Assembly (NCBI GenBank): GCA_005778045.1
Contig: SXKQ01000215.1
Coordinates: 1-9,662 of the forward strand
Reading direction: 5' to 3'
Length of the DNA: 9,662 bases
Source of the DNA: Planctomycetia bacterium
Lineage (GTDB): Bacteria > Planctomycetota > UBA1135 > GCA-002686595
The notes below the pieces were generated by a model. The model searched no databases, was not told the origin of the DNA, and was given only the letters and a program-made list of their open reading frames with translations. This document shows positions 1-6,355 of the stretch, one piece after another. The stretch's first letter is position 1. Each line of letters opens with the position of its first letter. The position numbers and the translations under genes are program-made.

Positions 1-368
1 ATGCAGCGCGCCAACCCGATCAGGATCAGGCCCAGCATGTAGTCCGGCTCGTCGCGCAGGAACACGACCGCGAGGGCGAACATCACGAGCGGCCCGAGGA
101 TCCAGTTCTGCACGAGCGAGAGCGCGAGTACGCGGCGGTCGCGCAGCACGCGGCCGAGTTCCTCGTAGCGCACCTTCGCGAGCGGCGGGTACATCATCGC
201 GATCAGCCCGACCGCGATGGGGATCGAGGTGGTGCCGACGCTGAAGCGGCCGAGGACCAGCGCAAACTGGGGCATGGCCCACCCGAGCAGCACGCCGCAG
301 GCCATGGCGAGGAAGATCCACGCCGTCAGATAGCGATCGAGAAACGAGAGACGACCACCGGTCTTCAT
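1..368 (-). CDS. acr3: Arsenite efflux permease Acr3, N-terminal part (runs off left edge)
   Basis: This gene encodes the inner-membrane arsenite exporter of the Acr3 (BART superfamily) type, which carries out the efflux step of arsenic resistance. Read from the ATG at 368, the 122 visible residues show family landmarks: [16 protein letters not shown] near residue 8, [20 protein letters not shown] at about 45-64, [11 protein letters not shown] at about 83-93, and [10 protein letters not shown] at the edge. Cys122 in GLARC corresponds to the conserved membrane cysteine needed for arsenite transport in characterised Acr3 proteins. About four membrane segments are visible, of roughly ten expected, so about two thirds of the protein lies outside the window. 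The start codon overlaps the arsR stop (ATGA, 365-368), and a GAGGA ribosome-binding site (375-379) lies inside the arsR end, so the two genes are translationally coupled. ArsB is an unrelated family and does not fit these motifs. Confidence 0.95.
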   Translation of the reverse strand, partial: MKTGGRLSFLDRYLTAWIFLAMACGVLLGWAMPQFALVLGRFSVGTTSIPIAVGLIAMMYPPLAKVRYEELGRVLRDRRVLALSLVQNWILGPLVMFALAVVFLRDEPDYMLGLILIGLARC

Positions 369-703
369 CGCGCCAGTCCTCGCAGGATCCGCTCGAAGCG
401 GCGCAGGGCCGCGGGCTCGAGGCAATAGCAGGTGCTCGGGCCTGAGATCGTGCCGCGCACCAGCCCGGCGGCCTTCAGCACCTTGAGGTGCTGGGAGACC
501 GTCGACTGCGCGAGCCCGAGTTCGTCGACGATGCCCCCGCACACGCAGATATCTCGCTCGCGCAGGAAGCGCACGATGCGCACGCGCGCCGGATGTCCGA
601 GTGCCTTGGCGAGGCGCGCGAGCTCGCGCTCGCCCGCTCGTCCTTTGAGGGACGGCAGGTCGCACTCGCGGCGCGGCGCCGGGCAGAAGCTCTTGCCTTT
701 CAT
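365..703 (-). CDS. arsR: ArsR/SmtB-family arsenite-responsive repressor
   Basis: This is a 112-residue winged-helix metalloregulator expected to repress the divergent ars genes until arsenite binds. The ArsR fold is visible as [17 protein letters not shown] (about 31-47), followed by the recognition region [18 protein letters not shown] (about 65-82). Cysteines form two close pairs, Cys53-Val-Cys55 in ICVCGG at the start of the DNA-binding region and Cys92-Tyr-Cys94 in STCYC in the wing, plus Cys7 and Cys14 near the N-terminus. The CVC pair matches the ELCVC-type arsenite site of ArsR. The ATG at 703 gives a protein of normal family length; a longer reading frame upstream runs back through arsC and is not credible. 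The gene lies directly before acr3 (4-base overlap) and 42 bp from the oppositely oriented arsC. No strong Shine-Dalgarno is visible ahead of it, so the leader may be very short. Confidence 0.95.
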   Translation of the reverse strand: MKGKSFCPAPRRECDLPSLKGRAGERELARLAKALGHPARVRIVRFLRERDICVCGGIVDELGLAQSTVSQHLKVLKAAGLVRGTISGPSTCYCLEPAALRRFERILRGLAR

Positions 704-717
704 CGTCGTTCTACGAT
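702..717. promoter_or_regulatory. Imperfect palindrome in the arsR/arsC intergenic region, candidate ArsR operator
   Basis: The sequence ATCGTCGTTCTACGAT has 5-bp arms (ATCGT at 702-706 and ACGAT at 713-717) around a 6-bp spacer. It overlaps the arsR start codon and lies within the 42 bp separating two divergent ars genes, where an autoregulatory ArsR site would be expected. Its size and position are suitable, but the arms are short, so chance is a real alternative. I could not identify clear -35/-10 elements in this gap. Confidence 0.35.
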
Positions 718-745
718 AAGAAGCGCAAAGCCCCGGAGGCAACCG

Positions 746-1147
746 ATGAGCCACAGCCCGCTGCGCGTCCTGTTCGTGTGCGTCGAGAACTCCTGCCGCA
801 GCCAGATGGCCGAGGGCTTCGCCAGGCTCGACTTCCCCGCCCTGTTCGACGCGCACAGTTCCGGCTCGCGCCCCTCGGGTGTCCTCAACCCCAAGGCCGT
901 CGCCTCGATGCGCCTCGTGGGCTACAACCTCGTCCACCACCGCTCCAAGGGCCTCGCCGAAGTCCCGCTGGTCGAGTGGGACTGGGCCATCACCATGGGC
1001 TGCGGCGACGAGTGCCCCAACGTGCGCGCCCGCCACCGCGCCGACTGGCAGATCCCCGACCCCAAGCACCTCGACGGCCCCGCCTTCGACGCCGTGCGCG
1101 ACTCCATCCGCGCCCGCGTCGCCGAGCTCGCGCGCGTGCCGCGCTAG
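746..1147 (+). CDS. arsC: Arsenate reductase, low-molecular-weight phosphatase fold (thioredoxin-type)
   Basis: This 133-residue cytoplasmic enzyme reduces arsenate to arsenite for export by the adjacent Acr3. The N-terminal P-loop has the CX5R signature, Cys12-VENSC-Arg18, followed by SQMAEGFAR. Further on, TMGCGDECP supplies Cys86 and Cys90, which with Cys12 fit the three-cysteine relay of thioredoxin-coupled ArsC. The acid/proline pair DP (105-106) in WQIPDPKH is the general-acid region of the fold. Cys17, inside the P-loop, is an additional cysteine. The ATG at 746 is preceded by GGAGG at 735-739 with a 6-base spacer and gives the usual family length; the open frame extends upstream only as antisense to arsR. 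The gene is divergent from arsR and ends 7 bp before the convergent toroid-protein gene. It is not the unrelated glutaredoxin-type (R773) ArsC. Confidence 0.94.
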   Translation: MSHSPLRVLFVCVENSCRSQMAEGFARLDFPALFDAHSSGSRPSGVLNPKAVASMRLVGYNLVHHRSKGLAEVPLVEWDWAITMGCGDECPNVRARHRADWQIPDPKHLDGPAFDAVRDSIRARVAELARVPR

Positions 1148-1154
1148 CCGGCGG

Positions 1155-2333
1155 TCACTTCGACTCGCCTTGGGTGGCGGGCGGCGGCGGGGTCCAGCCG
1201 GTCGGACGCTCGAGGGTCGGGGCGAGCAGCGCGATCAGGCCCATGGCGGTGCCGTAGTTCTCACTGCGCGGAAAGATGCGGTCGTTCCAGCCGCCGGAGT
1301 CTTCCTGCACCTGGAACAGGCGCTCGATGAAGCGCTCGCGGTAGCTCGCGCGCTCGGCCTCGGGCAGGAACTCGATCGCCTGCGCCGCGTAGCCGTGGGC
1401 GTAGAAGAAGTAGTAGGGCGCGACCCCGTAGGGTGGTACGTGCGTGCCCGTACCCTTGCGGCGCTTCTCGAGCCACTCCCAGTGCTCGAGGAAGTTGTCG
1501 AGCGAGCGCCGCACGTTGTCGACGCTGCCGCGGCCGGCGAGCACGAGCACGCACTCGGTGATCGGCGAGCGACCGATCGCGCCGGGCCACTCGTCCTTCT
1601 TCGCGCCCGTGTTGTACGGAATCGCGCCGGCCTCGGTCCGGCAGGTCTCGAGCGCGTCGAGCGCGCGCGCGACCATGGCCGCGTCGACGCTCTCGCCTTG
1701 CTTGTGCGCCTCGAACAGCGCGATCAAGGTCGGCGCCGTCATGAACGGCGAGGCCGGAGCGCGCTTCGCTCCCCCACCGGGCCGCGAGTAGTTCCAGCCG
1801 CCCGTCTCGACGATCTCGGTCCGGTGCAGGACCTCGACGAGGCGCTTCACCCACGCGTCGAGCGCCTCTTCCTTGCCCTTCGGCACGAGCTTCTCCGCGC
1901 GCAGGCGCAAGAACAGCTGCAGCGCGTAGGCGTGACCCCAGCCGCGCACGTCGTAGCCGCCGCTGAAGCCCGCGGCCATCGCCGGGTCCTCGAGCGTCTC
2001 GAACAGGAAGTCGACCGCGCGCGCCACGGCAGCCTGCGACTCCTTCGACTTCGCGTGCTGCGGCGACTCGACCAGCGCCCAGGCGGAGATCGCGGTGCCG
2101 CCGACGCGATAGCCCACAGGAATCTGGCCCTTCTCGCGGTACACGCCCTCGTAGGGCCACTCGCGTTCCGTGCCCTTCGGATCGGCCAGGTTCTCCTGCA
2201 GGTCGACTAGCAGCGCGTGCGCCTTCTTCGCCGCCGACTCCACGTTGGGCAGCTTCTTCTTCGGCTGCGCTTCCTGTGGGGCGAGCGCCACGACGGACGG
2301 GACGAACGACAGGAGCAGTGCGGGCACGATCAT
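1155..2333 (-). CDS. Secreted prenyltransferase/squalene-oxidase-like repeat protein (toroid protein A)
   Basis: This 392-residue protein has an N-terminal hydrophobic signal (IVPALLLSFVPSVVALA, probable cleavage after Ala18) and is therefore predicted to be exported. The mature part carries repeats like those of alpha-alpha toroid proteins (squalene-hopene cyclase/prenyltransferase beta-subunit type): TGGWNYSRP at 177-185 followed by SPFMTAPTLIALFEA (195-209), then SPITECVLVLAGRG, then SGGWND at 346-351 followed by NYGTAMGLIALLAP (359-372). I see no DXDD cyclase motif, so catalysis is not supported; a binding or structural role is possible. The C-terminus is proline-rich. The start at 2333 is chosen because GGAGG (2342-2346) lies 8 bases upstream and the signal peptide begins there; an ATG at 2387 in the same frame lies inside nagA. 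It is the last gene of the minus-strand run, 31 bp after nagA, and is a paralogue of the gene at 5059-6225. The function is unknown. Confidence 0.85.
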   Translation of the reverse strand: MIVPALLLSFVPSVVALAPQEAQPKKKLPNVESAAKKAHALLVDLQENLADPKGTEREWPYEGVYREKGQIPVGYRVGGTAISAWALVESPQHAKSKESQAAVARAVDFLFETLEDPAMAAGFSGGYDVRGWGHAYALQLFLRLRAEKLVPKGKEEALDAWVKRLVEVLHRTEIVETGGWNYSRPGGGAKRAPASPFMTAPTLIALFEAHKQGESVDAAMVARALDALETCRTEAGAIPYNTGAKKDEWPGAIGRSPITECVLVLAGRGSVDNVRRSLDNFLEHWEWLEKRRKGTGTHVPPYGVAPYYFFYAHGYAAQAIEFLPEAERASYRERFIERLFQVQEDSGGWNDRIFPRSENYGTAMGLIALLAPTLERPTGWTPPPPATQGESK

Positions 2334-2360
2334 CGGGGGAACCTCCAAAGGGGTCCCCGA
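2333..2360 (-). promoter_or_regulatory. Leader hairpin displaying the ribosome-binding site of toroid protein A
   Basis: In the transcript, TCGGGG (complement of 2355-2360) can pair with CCCCGA (complement of 2333-2338), leaving a 16-base loop that contains the GGAGG ribosome-binding site. The 3' arm includes the A of the start codon. This would place translation initiation under structural control, or it may be fortuitous pairing of G and C runs. It lies wholly in the gap between nagA and the toroid gene. Confidence 0.3.
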
Positions 2361-2364
2361 AAGC

Positions 2365-3516
2365 CTAACCGCGGAGCGCCGATTCACCGCCGACGAACAC
2401 GTCCTCGAGCTCGAGCTCGGGGCCGCGCAGCACGATCAGGTCCGCGCGTGCAGCGGGCACGAGCACGCCGAGCTCGCGTTCGAGGCCCAGCGCGCGCGCC
2501 GGCGTCTCGCTCGCCATCTCGAGCGCCTCCTCGAGCCCCACGACGCCGCGCTTCACGAGCCGCCGCACCATGTCGAGCTGTCCCATCGCCGTGCCGGCGA
2601 GCTGGCGCTCGGGGCGCCCGTGACCCGGCGGGTAGTAGGCCGTGCCGTCGTCGATCAGGTGGTCGCGCCCATGCGAGTGGAACACGTCGCAACCCGTCCC
2701 GGCGCCGCGCAGCGCGTCGCTGACGAGGGCGAGCCCCTTGGGGCCGCGGGCCGCGAGCGCGAGCTCGATCGCCTCGCCGCCGACGTGCACGAGGTCGCCG
2801 ATGATCTCCGCGTAGAGCGCGCGCTCGATGAGTGCGAAGCCCGCGAGGCCCACCTCGCGATGGTGGATACCGTTCATGGCGTTGAAGAGGTGCGTGGCGC
2901 CACTCGCGCCGGCGCGCGCCGCAGAGCGCGCCTCGGCCGCGGTCGACTTGCTGTGGCCGAGCGAGACGCGCACGCCGCAGCGCACGAGCTCCGTCACAAG
3001 TTCGGCCGAGCCGCGCAGTTCGGGCGCGAGCGTCACCGTGCGCACGCCGCGTCCGTCGCCCGTGGCGGGACCGAGGATCGCGCGCAGCGCCGCGAGCGAA
3101 GGCTCGGCGAGGTCGTGGCGCGGCAGCGCGCCGGCGCGCGCGGGGTTCACGAAGGGTCCTTCGAGGTGCAGGCCGACCGCGCGCGCGACAGGCCCCTTCA
3201 GCGCCGCTGCCGCGCGCCACGAGCGTTCGCACACGCCGCCGAGCACCGTCGGCTCGGCCGGGAACAGCGTCGGCTGGAAGGCCGTGGTGCCGGCCCGCGC
3301 CAACGCGCGCGCCATGCCGGGCAATTGCTCCACCGGGTCGCAGCCGCCGTAGCCGTGCACGTGCAGGTCGACCAAGCCGGGCGCGATGATCGGCAGCGCG
3401 TCGTCCTCCGCGCGCGGCTCGCGCAGCGCGAGACTCTCGATCTTGCCTTGGGCGACCCGCAGCGTCCCCGGAACCAGACGCCCGCCGACCAAGAGTCGGC
3501 CGACGAGCTCGCTCAC
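2365..3516 (-). CDS. nagA: N-acetylglucosamine-6-phosphate deacetylase
   Basis: This cytoplasmic amidohydrolase converts N-acetylglucosamine-6-phosphate to glucosamine-6-phosphate and acetate in amino-sugar catabolism and cell-wall recycling. At 383 residues it has normal family length. Motifs in order are GLVDLHVHGYGG (HxH = His52/His54), QPTLFP (81-86), GLHLEGPFVNP with metal-ligand Glu119, SLGHSKS with His188, THLFNAMNGIHHRE with His209, LVSDAL with catalytic Asp267, and LAGTAMGQLDMVRRLV near 307-321. The HxH pair places it with enzymes that keep both N-terminal histidines, unlike E. coli NagA. The start is taken as GTG at 3516 because it overlaps the rsmD stop (GTGA) and is preceded by GGAG with a 5-base spacer; upstream reading is antiparallel noise over rsmD. 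Coupling to rsmD is positional and not obviously functional. No nagB, kinase or transporter lies in the window. Confidence 0.93.
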   Translation of the reverse strand: MSELVGRLLVGGRLVPGTLRVAQGKIESLALREPRAEDDALPIIAPGLVDLHVHGYGGCDPVEQLPGMARALARAGTTAFQPTLFPAEPTVLGGVCERSWRAAAALKGPVARAVGLHLEGPFVNPARAGALPRHDLAEPSLAALRAILGPATGDGRGVRTVTLAPELRGSAELVTELVRCGVRVSLGHSKSTAAEARSAARAGASGATHLFNAMNGIHHREVGLAGFALIERALYAEIIGDLVHVGGEAIELALAARGPKGLALVSDALRGAGTGCDVFHSHGRDHLIDDGTAYYPPGHGRPERQLAGTAMGQLDMVRRLVKRGVVGLEEALEMASETPARALGLERELGVLVPAARADLIVLRGPELELEDVFVGGESALRG

Positions 3517-4079
3517 TTGCGCTCCAGATAGAAGATCGCGTTCGTGCCGTACTCGCGCAGCGTGACCTTGATCTTGGGCGCAAACTCGTTTTCCTGCACG
3601 CCGTCCTTGGGCGCGTGGAACACGACGAGACCCTTCGCCACGATCTTCTCGGTCACGAGCTTCTCGAGCGCCGCGAAGATCGCCGTGCGCGTCTTGCCGG
3701 TCTCGAGCATCGGATAGGGCGAGTCGAAGAACACCAGCTCGAAGCGCGCGTCGGAGCCGCCCCACGAACGAGTGGCGAGCGCGTCGGCCGCGACGATCTC
3801 GGCGCGGTCTTCGAGCGCGAGGTCCTCGACGTTGCGGCGCAGGAGGTCGAGCACGCGCGGGTCGCGCTCGACGAGACGCGCCTCGAGAGCGCCGCGGCTC
3901 AGGGCCTCGAGGCCGAGGCTGCCCGTGCCCGCGAACAGGTCGAGTACGCGCGCGTCGATGACGCGTTCCCCGATCGAAGAAAAGACCGACTCTCGCACGC
4001 GATCGAGCATCGGGCGGGTGCCCATGCCGTCGGGAGTCTTGAGCAGGCGTCCGCGGTGTTCTCCGGCGATGATCCGCAT
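3513..4079 (-). CDS. rsmD: 16S rRNA (guanine(966)-N2)-methyltransferase RsmD
   Basis: RsmD methylates G966 of 16S rRNA in the assembled 30S head, using S-adenosylmethionine. The 188-residue protein matches the family throughout: the start MRIIAGEHRGRLL, RPMLDRVRESVFSSI (22-36), the SAM-binding motif VLDLFAGTGSLGLEALSRGA (45-64), a VERDP acidic loop (70-74), and the end YGTNAIFYLERK. One oddity is the catalytic motif IV, which reads Asp119-Ser-Pro-Tyr122 where the family normally has DPPY. I checked this in the codons near 3720 (GACTCGCCCTAT on the coding strand), so it is not a reading error of mine. The MRIIAG start at 4079 is typical of the family; no strong Shine-Dalgarno precedes it. The stop overlaps the nagA GTG start. 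The 97-bp gap upstream may hold the promoter. Confidence 0.94.
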   Translation of the reverse strand: MRIIAGEHRGRLLKTPDGMGTRPMLDRVRESVFSSIGERVIDARVLDLFAGTGSLGLEALSRGALEARLVERDPRVLDLLRRNVEDLALEDRAEIVAADALATRSWGGSDARFELVFFDSPYPMLETGKTRTAIFAALEKLVTEKIVAKGLVVFHAPKDGVQENEFAPKIKVTLREYGTNAIFYLERK

Positions 4080-4176
4080 GGCAGTCTGAAGAGTCTACAG
4101 AAACGGGGCGCGACGCGTCAGCGTCCGCTGCGCGAAAGCGGGCCGCCCGGTCGCACTTGCGGCCAAAAGACCACCC
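4080..4176. other. Gap between lipoprotein gene and rsmD, with an inverted repeat
   Basis: This 97-bp gap holds no gene. It contains a 6-bp inverted repeat, GGCCGC (4141-4146) and GCGGCC (4159-4164), with a 12-base spacer. On the minus strand the only T run (TTTT) lies before the stem, not after it, so this is not a standard intrinsic terminator for the lipoprotein gene. A promoter for rsmD-nagA may lie here, but I see no convincing -10/-35 pair. Confidence 0.3.
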
Positions 4177-5034
4177 CTAGTCGCCCTTTTCCGCGGGCTT
4201 TTCTCCTTGCTTGCCGCCCTGCTTCTCGCCTTGATTCTCCGGCGCCTTCGGGGCCGGGGCCTTCTCGGCGGGCTTGTCCGCCGGCTTCTCCGCGGCCTTG
4301 GGCTTGGCCTCCGGCGCGGGCCTGGGCACGCCCGGGGCCGCGCGCTCGGCGTCCTCGACCGCATGCTCCGCGCGCGCGAGCGCGAGGCGCTGCTCGAGGT
4401 CGGTCTTCTTTGTCGCCGTCTTGGCATCCTCGAACGCCAGCTTGGCCTTAGTCTCGCGCTCGCCGAGCTCGCGGTCGCGCTTCTTGTGCTCGAAGCCCTT
4501 GAGCTGGTCGAGCTTGCGCTGCTCCAAGTCGAGGTCGCGGCGCGCGAACTCGAGCCGCGCCTTGCCGCGCGCGAGTACGAGCTCCTTGGTGGTCTCGGCG
4601 AACTTCTCCGCCGCGTACATGCCCTCGAGCTCCTTGAGCTCCTGCTCGGCCTCGGCCACCGACTGCTTCGCACGGTCGACGCCGAGCCCCGCCGCATCGA
4701 GCTCGAGCGCCACGCTCATCTTCTTGACATGCTCGCGCTCGGCCTTGACCGCGCTGAGCTCGCGCTCCGCCGCGCCCTGCGTCGCCTTGGCACCCGCGCG
4801 CGCTCTGTCGGCCGCGAGCTTCGCGATGTCGAGTTCGAGCCGCGCGGCCTCGACCGCACGCACCTTCTTGCGCTGCTCGGCCTCGTCCTCGGGCTTGGCC
4901 GGAACGGGAGCGGCGGCCTCCGCCGCGGTGCTCGCCGGAGTCGGGGCGGCCTTGGCCTCGTAGCTCGCGGCGCAGCCGGTGGCGAGGAACGTCGCCGCGA
5001 GGAGCGACACGAGTCGATGCGGAATGTGCTTCAT
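4177..5034 (-). CDS. Predicted coiled-coil lipoprotein with Pro/Lys-rich tail
   Basis: I do not recognise a named family. The 285-residue product begins MKHIPHRLVSLLAATFLATG-Cys21, a short basic N-terminus, hydrophobic core and lipobox-like LATGC, so it is predicted to be a lipid-anchored envelope protein. Residues about 30-50 are Ala/Pro-rich. Residues about 52-235 are almost entirely charged helix, rich in Glu, Lys, Arg, Ala and Leu, with an interruption near ELEGMYAAEKFAETT (roughly 134-148) and another near LKGFEHKKRD, suggesting a folded-back helical hairpin. This resembles the alpha-hairpin of periplasmic adaptor proteins in general character only. The last 45 residues are low complexity, with repeats such as EKPADKPAEK and GEKQGGKQGEK, as in peptidoglycan- or surface-associated tails. 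The gene follows toroid protein B by 24 bp on the same strand, so the two probably share a transcript. The length, GC and frame rule out the long opposite-strand frame. Confidence 0.8.
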   Translation of the reverse strand: MKHIPHRLVSLLAATFLATGCAASYEAKAAPTPASTAAEAAAPVPAKPEDEAEQRKKVRAVEAARLELDIAKLAADRARAGAKATQGAAERELSAVKAEREHVKKMSVALELDAAGLGVDRAKQSVAEAEQELKELEGMYAAEKFAETTKELVLARGKARLEFARRDLDLEQRKLDQLKGFEHKKRDRELGERETKAKLAFEDAKTATKKTDLEQRLALARAEHAVEDAERAAPGVPRPAPEAKPKAAEKPADKPAEKAPAPKAPENQGEKQGGKQGEKPAEKGD

Positions 5035-5058
5035 GGGATCTCGAAGTTGCGGTTTGCC

Positions 5059-6225
5059 CTAGAGGATGGCCTTGGCACCGGGAATCCCGGCCTGGAAGGC
5101 GAGGATCGAGAAGGCGGTGCCGGCGGTCTGCATGCAGCTCAGGTTGGGGAAGTCGAGGCTCGAGCCGTCGTCCCACTGAATCTTGGCGAGGTGTGCGCGC
5201 AGGCGACGGTGCCAGCCGGCCCGCTCGGGCTCGGGCAGCTCGTTGATCGCCTGCGCCGCATAGCAGTGCGCGAACATGTAGAAGTACGCTGCGTTGGCGT
5301 AATAGGCCTCGTGCGGGATGGGCCGCATGCGCGCGACATCGAGGAACTTGTGGTGCTCGAAGAATGACTCGAGCCCATCGCGCAGGCGCTCGTCGGTGAC
5401 GGAGTCGACGCCCGCGCGCCGCAGCGCCCAGTTCGCGACCTGGATGCGGCCGAGGCTGCCCTTGACGTTGTCGATCGACTCGCCGGGCCGACGCGGCAGC
5501 GGCCGCAGGTCGTACATCACGCCCCCATCGGGCAGGCGGCAGCGGTCGACGTAGCGCGCCGCGCGCGCCGCGACCTCGGGATCGACCTTCCACCCCATGC
5601 CCTCCGCGCGCACGAGCGCCGGGATCACGCACGCGGTCGCAAACGAGGTGCTCCACGTCGGCCGGTTGGACACCACCGGACCCTCGTAGTAGCCCCAGCC
5701 ACCGAGCGGTTCTTGGTTGTTCTCGAGCAGCGCGTACAGGTCCGCGCCGCGCGCGTTGACGCGCTCCCACAGCGCCTCGGTCTGGAAGCGCGAGTCGTCG
5801 GAGGCCGCCACCATGGCCTGAAAGCCGTAGAGCGCGGCCCACGTGCAGTCGACGTCCCAGTCGTTGCCCCGCTTGGGCAGGCGCGAGTCGAGCAGCCAGG
5901 CGAGCGCCCGGGTGGCGGCGGCGTCGCGCTCCGGGGTGGCGTCCACTGAGAGCAGCGCGAGGAACGCGAGCGAGTTGGCCGCGTACTGAAAGACGTAGTA
6001 GGTCTCGACCGAGAAGCTCGTGAACTGCACGGAGTCGATCGCGCCGCTGCCCCAAGCACCGTCCGCGCGCTGCTCGGCGAGCAGCCAGCCCACCGCGCGG
6101 CCTACGCGCGTGCGGGCCTCGTCGACGTCGATCGCGAGCTCGGCCGGCTTGGACGCGTCTTGGGCAGGCGCAGGCGTCGCCAAGGGCGAAAACGAGACAG
6201 CTAGGGCGTGCAGCAGAGCCAGCAT
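5059..6225 (-). CDS. Secreted prenyltransferase/squalene-oxidase-like repeat protein (toroid protein B)
   Basis: This 388-residue protein starts with a hydrophobic leader (MLALLHALAVSFSPLATPAPA, possible cleavage after Ala21), although it lacks basic residues, so export is likely but not certain. QW-like toroid repeats include EQRADGAWG at 51-59, a long aromatic helix around 67-92, LGGWGYYEG at 174-182 followed by TWSTSFATACVIPALVRA (190-207), and a final repeat near 353-380. No DXDD cyclase motif is visible, so I infer a non-cyclase toroid. It is homologous to the gene at 1155-2333: AHCYAAQAINELPEPER (319-335) matches AHGYAAQAIEFLPEAER there at 13 of 17 positions. An ATG at 6231 is also in frame, but it lies only 1 base after the GAGG ribosome-binding site (6233-6236), whereas the ATG at 6225 has a 7-base spacer and is preferred. 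The gene heads the minus-strand run. The function is unknown. Confidence 0.85.
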   Translation of the reverse strand: MLALLHALAVSFSPLATPAPAQDASKPAELAIDVDEARTRVGRAVGWLLAEQRADGAWGSGAIDSVQFTSFSVETYYVFQYAANSLAFLALLSVDATPERDAAATRALAWLLDSRLPKRGNDWDVDCTWAALYGFQAMVAASDDSRFQTEALWERVNARGADLYALLENNQEPLGGWGYYEGPVVSNRPTWSTSFATACVIPALVRAEGMGWKVDPEVAARAARYVDRCRLPDGGVMYDLRPLPRRPGESIDNVKGSLGRIQVANWALRRAGVDSVTDERLRDGLESFFEHHKFLDVARMRPIPHEAYYANAAYFYMFAHCYAAQAINELPEPERAGWHRRLRAHLAKIQWDDGSSLDFPNLSCMQTAGTAFSILAFQAGIPGAKAIL

Positions 6226-6239
6226 GGGCATACCTCTCT

Positions 6240-6259
6240 GGGGAACACGTTAGTTCCCC
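6240..6259. promoter_or_regulatory. Perfect 7-bp inverted repeat between toroid gene B and pdxJ
   Basis: GGGGAAC (6240-6246) and GTTCCCC (6253-6259) flank a 6-base spacer. In DNA this is a good candidate operator in a divergent promoter region of about 100 bp. In RNA of the minus-strand gene it would be a stable hairpin ending immediately 5' of the AGAGAGG ribosome-binding site (6233-6239). I cannot tell which applies, and no -10/-35 elements are obvious around it. Confidence 0.5.
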
Positions 6260-6355
6260 GCGCGGCTCCCGTCCATGCGCGGTCCGGCAGCCCAGAATGT
6301 GAGCGCAGGGACGCTGAGGAATGGCGTGGTTCTCCGTACAATCCAGCGTACTGCG

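Noticed and set aside
879..2210. Plus-strand 443-codon open frame across the end of arsC and toroid gene A
   Set aside because: It is out of frame with arsC and antisense to the toroid gene, with biased Arg/Ala/Pro composition and no recognisable domain; typical GC-driven shadow frame.
2404..2418. Repeated GAGCTC/CTCGAG palindromes
   Set aside because: They encode the Glu-Leu repeats at the C-terminus of nagA and are explained by codon choice.
4141..4164. Inverted repeat GGCCGC/GCGGCC as a terminator of the lipoprotein gene
   Set aside because: The only T run on the transcribed strand lies before the stem rather than after it, so it lacks the layout of an intrinsic terminator.
4207..5367. 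Long plus-strand open frame (386 codons) opposite the lipoprotein and toroid gene B
   Set aside because: It is Leu/Arg-rich, shows no family motif and is the mirror of Glu/Lys-rich coiled-coil codons; the minus-strand genes have a signal peptide, ribosome-binding sites and homology.
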